DNA of 64,000 nt from Tillandsia leiboldiana (lineage: Eukaryota > Streptophyta > Magnoliopsida > Poales > Bromeliaceae), in assembly GCA_029204045.2 (NCBI GenBank), contig CM055067.1, forward strand, positions 28,036,838 to 28,100,837, given 5' to 3'. This document shows, piece after piece, positions 1 to 8,811 of this stretch. Position 1 is the stretch's first letter; every line of letters begins with the position of its first letter. The notes beneath the pieces were generated by a model. The model was not told the DNA's origin. It saw only the letters and a program-made list of their open reading frames with translations, and did not search any database. The translations under genes and the position numbers were made by a program.

Positions 1-34
1 GGGTCCCTAAGTCCCCAAAGACCTAAACACCTAG

Positions 35-46
35 GCTCTGATACCA
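35..46 (-). other. Primer binding site (initiator-Met tRNA type)
   Basis: On the minus strand this reads TGGTATCAGAGC, the usual plant LTR-retrotransposon primer binding site complementary to the 3' end of initiator methionine tRNA. It lies 8 bases inside the LTR that starts at 55, so that LTR is the 5' LTR of a minus-strand element whose body lies off the left edge of the window. Confidence 0.85.
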
Positions 47-522
47 CCTAAATCTGTCACGCCCCGGGGTCGGACTGCGACCCGGGCTCGCCAACAGACC
101 CGCCGTCTGTGCGGAAACTGCCGCACAGACGAAGCGTCCAACCTGCAGAAGAGGTCTAGCTACACAAGTATCAGAGCAAGAAAGAAGCTAAGCCGAAAGA
201 GTAAGCTGCAAACAGGAGTCACTAAGTAAAAGGAAAGGTACAATATCCACAGCCTCCCACAACCGGGTACAACATCACAACTAATACAAAAGTGGAAAAC
301 AAAAATACCCGGGGAAACTCAACCACGGACTCAACAGCCGAGAGGGTACTAATCAGCTAAGCCCTTGCCGCGGTCGGAAGACTCCGCACGAACCGACCCA
401 GGAGCGGCCACCTCGGAACCACCTGCCACACACAGCGGGTGTGAGATCAACTGAAAAGTCAGATCTCAGTGGGTACCGGTATCCAACCCACGGTAGCCCA
501 CCAAGTCCCCTGGAAGTCAAAC

Positions 523-559
<37 letters not shown>
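523..559. repeat. GATA tetranucleotide microsatellite
   Basis: About nine uninterrupted copies of a GATA/ATAG unit inside LTR 1. It is a simple repeat, probably polymorphic, with no function evident from the sequence. Confidence 0.9.
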
Positions 560-675
560 CAGAAAGGAAAGCTGTAAATAAATCTATCACTATATGCGGT
601 AATGCAATGCAATATGAAATGACATCTAAAATCATCCACGATGACCACCCGCTCATGCCATTTCCCCCGCAGCCA

Positions 676-837
676 CCTGGTAACTCGGCCAGGGACGAAC
701 TCACACCTGGTATCTCGGCCAGGAAAAACCCACCTGGTAGCTCGGCCAGGGCAAACTACCTCCTGGTAACTCAGCCAGGGAACAAAGATTCCCGGTAACT
801 CGGCCGGGAGAAACACCCTCCTGGTAACTCAGCCAGG
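676..837 (-). repeat. Array of six CCTGG/CCAGG hairpins in LTR 1
   Basis: There are six units about 29 bases apart. Each has a 5-6 base arm, the 8-base loop TAACTCGG (or a one-base variant), and the complementary arm. Units start at 676, 706, 733, 762, 790 and 820. Five have arms CCTGG and CCAGG. The unit at 790-809 has arms TCCCGG and CCGGGA, so both arms changed together and pairing is kept. The array lies downstream of the TATA-like site in the transcription direction, so it should be present in the element RNA. Whether it acts as RNA structure or as DNA palindromes is inference. Confidence 0.8.
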
Positions 838-1403
838 GGCGTCGAATACCACTGTGTATCCCAGAACGAATTCCTAAGAGCATAACTCGTGTCTTGGTCG
901 GAACCATAACCATCGACTCACACGGCTGCTGCGCACTTACCTGACATTCCCAGGACACATCACCCTTGCATTTGCAAGTCAAATGGACATTCCGTAGCAC
1001 TCTCGGAGGAAACCAACCCACCTGCGAAGAGGTCGCAAAAACGTGCGCCAAATAGAAGTCCCGGTGCGATCCTACAGCTCCAAGTAGTACAACATGCACC
1101 GCCGACCACGATATCAGGCCAACACTAAGTCACACTGTAAAATCAGAGAAAACCGGGGTCAGAAGGAAAAACCCAAGATAACGACCCGCCCTCAAGCGGC
1201 GGAAAACCCAACCGGCGACGACGAACGTCGGGCGTTGCGCGGAACGCCCCCTCGCGCAACCGCCACGTCGCGTCGCCGGGCCGCAACCCAGCAGCCCAGG
1301 GCAGCCCACGGCTGCGCAGTCCAACGCACGCTCCGCGTGGAGACGGCCAGCTGCGCGGCCGTAGCGCCGCGCGGCCCCAAAACTGCCCGCGCAAGGCCCT
1401 GCA

Positions 1404-2330
1404 GCGCCGCGCGCCTGGCGCGCGGCCTGCAGGGCCGCGGGGCCCAAGGGGCCGCCGCGCGGCCCTCTGCAGTGCCGCGCGCCTGGCGCGCGGCCTGCAG
1501 GGCCGCGGGGCCCAAGGGCCGCCGCGCGGCCCTCTGCAGTGCCGCGCGCCTGGCGCGCGGCCTGCAGGGCCGCGGGGCCCAAGGGCCGCCGCGCGGCCCT
1601 CTGCAGTGCCGCGCGCCTGGCGCGCGGCCTGCAGGGCCGCGGGGCCCAAGGGGCCGCCGCGCGGCCCTCTGCAGTGCCGCGCGCCTGGCGCGCGGCCTGC
1701 AGGGCCGCGGGGCCCAAGGGGCCGCCGCGCGGCCCTCTGCAGTGCCGCGCGCCTGGCGCGCGGCCTGCAGGGCCGCGGGGCCCAAGGGGGCACCCGCGCG
1801 GTGCCCTGTAGTGCCGCGCGCCTGGCGCGCGGTCTGCAGGGCCGCGGGGCCCAAGGGGCACCCGCGCGGTGCCCTGCAGTGCCGCGCGCCTGGCGCGCGG
1901 TCTGCAGGGCCGCGGGGCCCAAGGGCCACCCGCGCGGTGCCCTGCAGTGCCGCGCGCCTGGCGCGCGGTCTGCAGGGCCGCGGGGCCCAAGGGGGCACCC
2001 GCGCGGTGCCCTGCAGTGCCGCGCGCCTGGCGCGCGGTCTGCAGGGCCGCGGGGCCCAAGGGGCACCCGCGCGGTGCCCTGCAGTGCCGCGCGCCTGGCG
2101 CGCGGTCTGCAGGGCCGCGGGGCCCAAGGGGGCACCCGCGCGGTGCCCTGCAGTGCCGCGCGCCTGGCGCGCGGTCTGCAGGGCCGCGGGGCCCCAGGCC
2201 AGCCCGCGCGGCACCCCAGCAGTGCCGCGCGCCTAGCGCGTGGCCTGCGGTGCCGCGCGGCACGGGGCCGCCCGCGCGGCATCCCTGCAGTGCCGCGCGC
2301 CCAGCGCGCGGTCTGCAGGGCCGCGCGGCC
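1404..2330. repeat. GC-rich minisatellite, about 67-68 bp unit, in LTR 1
   Basis: Roughly 13-14 head-to-tail copies of a unit containing GCGCGCCTGGCGCGCGG, CTGCAGGGCCGCGGGGCCCAAGG and a PstI-like CTGCAG. The repeat spacing measured at the GCGCCTGG core is 68 and then 67 bp. The left copies carry a GCCGCCGCGCGGCCCT segment and the right copies a CACCCGCGCGGTGCCCT segment, so two unit variants have spread in blocks. CpG density is very high for a plant transposon. The array lacks stop codons in several frames, which yields spurious long open frames on both strands. Confidence 0.9.
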
Positions 2331-3083
2331 TCCTCCCCGCCGCACGATCAAGCCGCCCGGCGCGCTGCTGCTTAACCAAGCAGCAGCGCGCACGCTGCGC
2401 GCGGCGCACAAGCGCGTCCGCGCAGCGGCGACACCGGCAACACAGCCGGCACGGCTGACGCGCCCCCGACAGCAAGAAGGAAAAAGAAAAGAAGAAAATA
2501 AAAGAGAAGATGGGGGAAACCAAAATCCAAAGCGACATTAACAAAAAGGCTACCAACCTCGCTAACGCCGCTCCACAAGGCGCGTTCGGCTCCACCCGCC
2601 GCAGCAAGGGAAGGTTCCTAAGAACCCTCACCAACTCCTTCTTCTTCTTCCTCTTCTCACTTTCCTCTCCTTTGCTTCAGACCCCTTTGCTTCAGACCAC
2701 CAAGCTGGGAGATGGTTGGTGAGGTGGCTCGAAAGAGAGAGAGTGAGAGGGGGTTAAATAAAGTGAAGAGAATTAATTTCACCCACCCTCCACTAATTAT
2801 AACACCCAGCCACTCAATTAATTAAGCCCACCTCAGCCAACTACACCCTCTCCACCAACAGCAAGCAAAGGCAACATAACATCAAAAATTAATTAAAACA
2901 ATTAAATAATAAAATAATCAAAAGGGGTCACGATAACTCACTTTTAGACCCCGGCACCTCCGCCGCCGCCCGGAACCACCCGAACACCGCTGTAAATCGA
3001 AAATACACGCGCTCACGCCTTTTTCCAGTCAAAAGGCTCGTCGGTGGAGTCAGAAAGCTCATCCCAAAAACCGGTACTCTACA

Positions 3084-4215
3084 TAGAGTCAGTGATTAAA
3101 GATGATAAACAAACATTAGAAGAGGGAATTTGAGAAGCATGTAAGGCAACGACTTTTTCCTCTTTACTTGAGGTCGATTCATTAGAAGTAGAATCGTCCC
3201 AAGTTTTCGCTTGCAAAGCCTTCTTTTTATATGATTTCGGAGAAGGACATTCCGTTGAAAAATGGTCGTAGCCTTTGCATCTATAGCATTGGATTTCCCC
3301 TTCGAAATCATCTTTTTCTTTTTCTTTAGAAGGTTTTGCAAAGCTTTTGAGGTTAGAGGATTTAGAACCCGATGATCCTTTAGAAGGTTTCGTGGATGAA
3401 GATCCATCGGTTCGATTCTTCCAAAATTTTTGACGAAATTTCTTTGTGATCCGCGCCAATTGTTCTTCAAAATCGGCAAAAGAGATTTCATCGTCGGAAC
3501 TTGATTCGCTATCTTCTTCCTTTGTTGATTTGAATGCAATACCTGTAAGCTTAGAAGAAGACTTGGAAGAAACTTGATTAGTAGGAAAAGTCATTTCATA
3601 AGTTTGCAAAGCACCTACTAATTCCTCTACACTCATCTCATCCGGATGACTAACGGTTTCAATGGCGGTAACTTTTGCCCTAAACCGTTCCGGAAGAGTC
3701 CGAAGTATCTTTCTTAAAACTTTCGACTCCGGGATCTTTTCTCCTAAATTAGCACAAGTATTGATTACATCTTGAAGTCTAGTGTAATAATCTGTAAACA
3801 ATTCATGCTCTTCCATATGAATAGAGTCAAATTGACTTGTAAGCATCTGGAGCTTTTGAATTTTTACAAGATTAGTACCCTCATGTGTAATTTTGAGAAT
3901 ATCCCAAATTTCCTTTGTGGTTTCACACGCAGAAATTCGTGTGAACACAGTCGAGGAAAGAGAATTAAATAAAGCGTTCATACCTTTCCCATTGTAAGAA
4001 GATCTTCCAAATTCCTCTTTGGACCATCTAGAGCGAGGTTTTGGCGTAGTAGAATTTCCTACTTCCTCAACAGGATGCACCCAACCGTATTCCACGGATT
4101 GCCATACCCGCTCATCAATTGCGATGAGAAAAGCTCTCATCCGCACTTTCCAATAAGCATAATTAGTCCCATCAAAAAGAGGAGGTCTATAAATATTACC
4201 ACTTTCACCCAACAT
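3084..4215 (-). pseudogene. Truncated copia gag (Sirevirus-like)
   Basis: This is the N-terminal part of a Ty1/copia Gag, about 377 codons from the ATG at 4215. It opens with MLGESGNIYRPPLFDGTNYAYWK-type residues, followed by a UBN2/gag-like helical region that includes LRTLPERFRAKVTAIE. A CCHC zinc knuckle (CYRCKGYDHFSTEC) lies at about residues 320-333. The frame is open but is cut at 3084 by insertion of LTR 1. Its start follows the primer binding site at 4236-4247 by 20 bases. Similar gag genes occur at 28414 (plus) and 54667 (minus). The rest of this element lies off the left edge. Confidence 0.85.
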
Positions 4216-4235
4216 GATAGATAAACCTAAAACCC

Positions 4236-4247
4236 GCTCTGATACCA
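4236..4247 (-). other. Primer binding site of copia element A
   Basis: The minus strand reads TGGTATCAGAGC two bases inside the LTR edge at 4250. This marks 4250-5640 as the 5' LTR of the minus-strand copia element whose gag starts at 4215. Confidence 0.85.
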
Positions 4248-4249
4248 AT

Positions 4250-5640
4250 TGTAGGGTTATATGAAATATAGATCTAAATAGGTACTATCAAACAACTAGA
4301 GGGGGGGTGAATAGGTGTAATACTTAAAAACTCAATCTCAGTGCAAAATAAAAACCAATGCGGAAAATAAAAACAGCACACCGAGATTTACGTGGAAACT
4401 CCAATCCAGGAGAAAAACCACGGGACCAACACGCAATAACAATCCACTAATAATAGAAGAATAACAAGGTGATTACCGACTCCACGGACTCAACCCCTCC
4501 TTCAGCTTCTTCGGACCTTGCGCTGACCGGTTGGATGTCCACGCAATAACAATCCACTAAGAAAAGAAGAATAACAAGGTGATTACCGTCTCCACGGATT
4601 TAACCCCTCCTTCAATTTCTTCGGACCTCGCGCTCCACCGATTGCATGTCCACTGCACACGTTCGAATCCACGAACGCCACTCGAATCCACGAGCACACG
4701 TTTCGAATCCACGAAACTCCTTTAGCACACCGAATCCACGATGCCACGTCGAATCCACGACGCAAACTCAGTCGATAAGAATATTGACTTCGATGGTGAT
4801 CCTTTGCTTAGATTCTCATTGAGGAACCGTAGAAGAAATCTCTAAGCAAAGATTAGATCAATTCGACAAAAGATATGTTCTTGAAAGAACCATCGAATTG
4901 ACCTAAAAGAGGCTATAAAGAAGAACGATAAAAACCTAGCCTCTAGGGTTGCTCTCAAGTGTTTTATAAATTAATCGGCCGTGCTCACCACGTTTTTGAG
5001 AAACCCTAAATGTCTATTTATAGTTTAGAAACCTTTGGAAAGAGATAAGAATCAAAAACTTACCTTATCTGGAAATTTTACGGACGGCGATCCGGATCGG
5101 ATTTACTGCGATCCGGATCGTCGTAGCGTGATAGACAATTCCAGAAAACCAAGGGTTCGGGATCCGGATTGAACTTCCCGATCCGGATCGTTCATGAATT
5201 TCAGCAACATCCAATGTTCGGGATCCGGATCAGAATAGGCTTGGATCCGGATTGGATTTGCACATGAACTAATACCCTTCGGGATCCGGATTGGATCATC
5301 TGATCCGGATCCTGAACATGCCCCATGTCCAGTTTTTTATTTTTATGCAATTAAAAATTCTTCCAAGTGTTTCTACACTATAAGAAAGTATTTGGATCAC
5401 CAAAATTATTTAGTTAACCATACCTGATCCTTTTGAATACTTTCTTCTTGAGATTGATGTAACTGATCCACCATTCTTCAACTTCAATCTTCAAGACTCA
5501 AGACACTGAGTGTCAACTTGAGCTCTTGTTGAATCTTCTCTAAGTCTTTGATTACTGATTGACAATTTGATCCCTTTAAGGCTCCGACTCAACTCACTGA
5601 CTTGACTCACGAAATATGCCAACACCAAAATGCCGTAACA
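4250..5640 (-). mobile_element. 5' LTR of minus-strand copia element A (Sirevirus-like)
   Basis: This 1.39 kb LTR has TG...CA ends (TGTAGGG at 4250, CCGTAACA at 5640) and inserted into a gypsy gag; the adjacent 5641-5645 (TGTAG) would be its target duplication. In the transcription direction it holds a hub of eight GATCCGGATC-type palindromes in four pairs (about 5090-5320), a TATA box (CTATAAATAG, near 5011-5021), and an array of five hairpins with an invariant loop (4660-4762). The order matches the better-preserved LTRs at 44375 and 54701. The outer 120 bases differ from those LTRs, so this is a separate subfamily. Confidence 0.85.
4660..4762 (-). repeat. Hairpin array with invariant TGGATT loop (copy in LTR A)
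   Basis: Plus-strand units share the loop AATCCA (TGGATT in the RNA sense). Arms are CGTTCG/CGAACG at 4660-4677, CTCG/CGAG at 4681-4694, GTTTCG/CGAAAC at 4700-4717, a weak CG/CG unit near 4731-4740, and CGTCG/CGACG at 4747-4762. Stem sequences differ between units, yet four of the five pair perfectly. The array is in the transcribed leader, downstream of the TATA box. Confidence 0.8.
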
Positions 5641-6249
5641 TGTAGTTGGATCCGGGCGTACCGTCTTCCACCAGATGCGTGCATTCCCTTCGAGGAAGTG
5701 GACGGCTAGTGGAACCCGCTCGTGTTCCTCCATCAGTAGGTCCTCGAAGAGTTTTTCCATGGTATCTACCCATTTCTCGACGACCCATGGATCGGTCGTC
5801 TCTCCCTCAAAAGTGGGAGGGTCATGCTTCTTGAACCTAGTCAAATTCGTCCTGACCCTTTCTCGCGTCGTTCGTTGCTCCGTGATCCCTCCTACAGCGG
5901 CGGACCCCCCGAGAGTAGGGGTCGTTCCTGCCTCCCCTGCTGTCGCTCCCATCACGGGCCCCGTGGTCGTCGGAGTAGGTAAATCCCTTGGGGATGGGGG
6001 ATGTTCCGTCGTCGTGCCACCCGTCCCTTGCGGTCCCGTAGTGGGTGCGGTGGCTTCGGGCGGAGGGGTCGGATCGCGCTCGGCTGGCGCGGTTGCCTGT
6101 TGCTGCGTCAGGTGACGAACCTGCTCCGTCAGCGTCGCTAATTGCCCGGCCATTTCCCATTGTTGTCGTTGGAGGAGCTGGTTCTCTGCGGTGGCCGGGG
6201 TCACTCTGTCCGCGTCCGCATTCTCGGTGGACGATCTAGTCCGGGCCAT
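5641..6249 (-). pseudogene. Truncated gypsy gag (element B type)
   Basis: About 203 codons from the ATG at 6249, beginning MARTRSSTENADADR. After a proline/threonine-rich linker comes a retrotransposon Gag segment with FEGETTDPWVVEKWVDTMEK and FLEGNARIWWKTV (about residues 145-198). Insertion of copia LTR A at 5641 removes the rest of Gag and all of Pol. The gene follows a leader of about 300 bases downstream of the primer-binding-site-like sequence at 6547-6557. It is the start of the element whose 5' LTR begins at 6565. Confidence 0.8.
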
Positions 6250-6382
6250 CGTCCGCTATAGACAAAGAAACCATGTTAACCCTAAGGTCGCGGGTCACTC
6301 TGTCCGCGTCCGCATTCTCGGTGGACGATCTAGTCCGGGCCATCGTCCGCTATAGACAAAGAAACCATGTTAACCCTAAGGT
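6201..6382. repeat. 94-bp tandem duplication spanning the gag start
   Basis: 6201-6288 and 6295-6382 are near-identical with a 94-bp period. The unit covers the first codons of the gypsy gag and the leader just upstream, so a second copy of the gag start lies in the leader. The outer copy has no open continuation. A looser duplication at the same relative place occurs in the related element at 10917-11027 and 11139-11245. Confidence 0.9.
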
Positions 6383-6546
6383 TATAACCCTAACACCCTG
6401 TCTTACGATTACACCTACATTACGTTCCCTTTTTCCCGTACTCTCATGTACTACGCACCTATACCTTGGTTATCTCATGTCTAATTTGCTTGTGGTACCC
6501 TACACTGTGGATGTGGATCACGTCTACTATGGTTATGGTTGTTTTT

Positions 6547-6557
6547 CTCTGATACCA
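6547..6557 (-). other. Primer binding site of gypsy element B
   Basis: The minus strand reads TGGTATCAGAG, followed by A where the standard site has C. It ends 8 bases from the LTR edge at 6565, the same spacing as at 35-55. This identifies 6565 onward as a 5' LTR. Confidence 0.75.
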
Positions 6558-6564
6558 TTTAATC

Positions 6565-8033
6565 TGTCACGCCCCCGGGGGTTTTTGAGTCTATCAAAGC
6601 GGAAAATCGTGTGTATCTTTTTTTTTTCTTCTTAACAAGGTAATTTAAACCTCATCCCCGGTGCGTGCCAGACCGCCACATACACAAATTCTCCCTGCCC
6701 ACGGACAGAGTCTCCTTTGTATATGCACGGCGTCTCATTTACAACAACATACATCAAACACCAACCATCAACCATACAATAGACATACAACATCAAGCGG
6801 AATATTAAAGCGGCATTAGTGTTTAGAAAGGATAAAGCTAGCGGTTGCAAAACCCGTGCCCACACGGCACTTCGTTTTGAGAAAACCTTTTCGAAATCAT
6901 TCGGTTTATCATAAAAACGTGCCGCATAAGAAAACATCACCAAAAGAAACGAATATAAAAGTACACCTCATCCACAGTGCTAAGTAATCCATGTCCACGA
7001 ATATTACGACCCACAAGCAAATTAACTAAATTAAGCGTAAGAGAAATGAGATAATAAAAACCAAGTGTTCTGACTACGGCCCTCGCGACGCAGTCTCACC
7101 GCCCTCCCGGCTAACGCACCTCGTAACACCTGTCACGGAGTGGGTAATGTCAGTGACAAACAAAGTAGATGTCTATTATCAATAAAGAATAAGAAGCAAA
7201 CCGAATACACCGGAACCATTTCGCTAAAACCCTGCACATATTAAGCTGGGCCCCAACCCCAGATTTATCAATTTAATTGGGCACCAACCCCAGATTATTT
7301 GTCGAAGAGACTAAAGTCTCCCCTCGTGCGCAAACACCTCTTTGATGCTTTTAACCTCTTCGCGGTGCTGGTGTGCTATTTTCAGCGGGCGCGAAGAGGT
7401 CCTCACGGCACCCACACCTTTGTGAGGAACACGGGTCATAAGAGACCACTCTTCCGAAAAAGTACACCCATGCGGAGGCCAATCCGTCTGTGTACGTGCA
7501 GCATCCGAAAACGGATTTGCCGAGATCGGCGTGTCATGAGCACCTCGACCGTAGCCGCTTCAATTGTTAGATAAAAACACAATTATGCGAAAGGTTAAAC
7601 TGTCCATCTACTTTGTTAGACAAATTAAGAGCACTTTAATGACGATAGATGCACTTACTGCACTTGTTGCACTTATCGCAACCGTACCCACCTATTTGAA
7701 GAGAAATCGGAACACCTGAATCATTCGCGCACCCCTGCTGCGCACTTGGACCTAAAGAAAAGTCCGCAAGGATAACTATAGTCAAAAACGTGTACTAACA
7801 TCCGAAAACACAAGACCCAATTTACTCTTTTCGACGGAAAAGTCCAACACCGTCCGGGTTGACGATCCAGAATTCCCGCGCCGCCGTCGTCGTCCGCCGG
7901 AGCCCCGCATGGTTCGGAACCGCGCGGCGTGTCTCCGCGGGCGACGCCCACGCGGCGCGGTGCCTCGCGCGGCATTGCCCGTGCGACGGCCGCACGGTGC
8001 CCGCGCGGGTGCGGCCCCGCACGGCGCCCGCGC
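6565..8033 (-). mobile_element. Left part of 5' LTR of gypsy element B (interrupted)
   Basis: This starts TGTCACGCCCCCGGGGG and matches 39264-40700, the LTR of the right-hand gypsy element, over most of its length. The homology stops in the GC-rich block near 7960-8033. The other end of this LTR type is found at 26036-26825, about 18 kb to the right, followed by a clean CTACA terminus. The simplest reading is one LTR split by a later insertion (8034-26035). The direct repeat GCCCGCGC flanks that insertion at 8026-8033 and 26036-26043, but such octamers are common in this GC-rich array, so it is weak evidence of a true target duplication. Confidence 0.65.
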
Positions 8034-8811
8034 TGTTGGGTCCTCCACAGTAGCTTTCCTTTGCACTTAAGTCCTTCTCCAAGAACAGGCACGCAATTCG
8101 AGGCGACTTCAATAGGGTTTCATGTGCAATTGTCACCTTTTTCGCCTTGTTTCACGCTTTTTGAGGCGATCCGGTCGTCGAAACTGAAAATGGACTGCGC
8201 CACGGCGTCCGGCTCGACGAGACCTATCAGGTAGCGATTTCTGATTTTCGAGAAACTGTCCGGATAAAATCTCGGTCCATAAAATACTATTCCGGAATAC
8301 AGTTTTTGCGCTTTTCGAGACTCTAGGGTCGTCAAACGAAGATTCCGTCAGCGCCATTGCGTCCCGAACGCCGAAACCGTTCGAAACGCCTACCTGAAGT
8401 GCTATGATCGGTTTCCAGCCAGCGAATTAGTCAACGTTGTGTCCGTCGTGGTTCCGAAAACTAGGGTTACTGTTCACCTACAGTAACAACTTAATTTACA
8501 CTGTGCACAGAACACTGTTACACTGTTCGCGGTTATTTGCTCGCTTCTTCCTCGATTTCTGGAAGATCCGACCGTCGGATCGAAAAGTGCTGAATATGAA
8601 TCTCGTTCAGTTTGATGAGACGATCACAACGGTCAATTCGGATTTCCAAGATCACGTCCGGATTGGAAATTAGCCTTTTTGCCTCGTAAATCGTGCAACT
8701 TGCACACTGGCGATTGACCATGTAGGCCAACAGGGGTCTTTTGAATTCAAAACCGGATCAAAATTCACTTTTAGACTATTTATTAAAAATAAAATATTTC
8801 GAGTTTCTACA
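8034..8811 (-). mobile_element. Truncated 3' LTR of gypsy element C (U3 part only)
   Basis: 778 bp nearly identical to 25261-26035, ending at the LTR terminus TTTCTACA at 8811. Immediately to the right is the pyrimidine-rich 3' tail of a minus-strand gypsy body (AGTTTCGTCCCCGAAACTT), so this is the 3' side of element C. The rest of the LTR, expected to its left, is missing; the sequence switches directly to LTR B at 8033. No convincing coding region is present. Confidence 0.65.

Larger units (their letters stand above)
55..3083 (-). mobile_element. 5' LTR of a minus-strand Ty3/gypsy element (LTR 1)
   Basis: This is a 3.03 kb LTR with TG...CA ends (TGTCACGCCCC at 55, ...CTCTACA at 3083). The inner edge is fixed by the primer binding site at 35-46. 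The outer edge is fixed where the interrupted copia gag resumes at 3084, so the right-hand target duplication would be TAGAG at 3084-3088. The terminal CCCGGG/CACGCCCC block resembles the ends of the chromovirus LTRs elsewhere in the window, which suggests a related gypsy lineage. A TATA-like sequence lies near 2753-2765 on the minus strand. Inside the LTR are a GATA microsatellite, a six-hairpin array and a GC-rich minisatellite, listed separately. I see no genuine coding region; the long open frames in 1094-2541 come from stop-poor GC repeats. Confidence 0.8.

Noticed and set aside
1094..2541. Long open frames on both strands encoding Ala/Arg/Gly/Pro-rich repeats
   Set aside because: They are side effects of the stop-poor GC minisatellite in an LTR, open in several frames at once, with no conserved domain.
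4660..4677. GTTCGAATCC, similar to a tRNA T-loop/B box
   Set aside because: It is one unit of the TGGATT-loop hairpin array; no acceptor stem, anticodon arm or A box is present.
6270..6400. Telomere-like CCCTAA motifs
   Set aside because: Isolated CCCTAA copies within the 94-bp leader duplication, not a tandem telomeric array.
7859..8053. Possible host gene near the GC-rich block at 7860-8050
   Set aside because: The sequence is the beginning of the LTR B GC-rich array; the frames are compositional.
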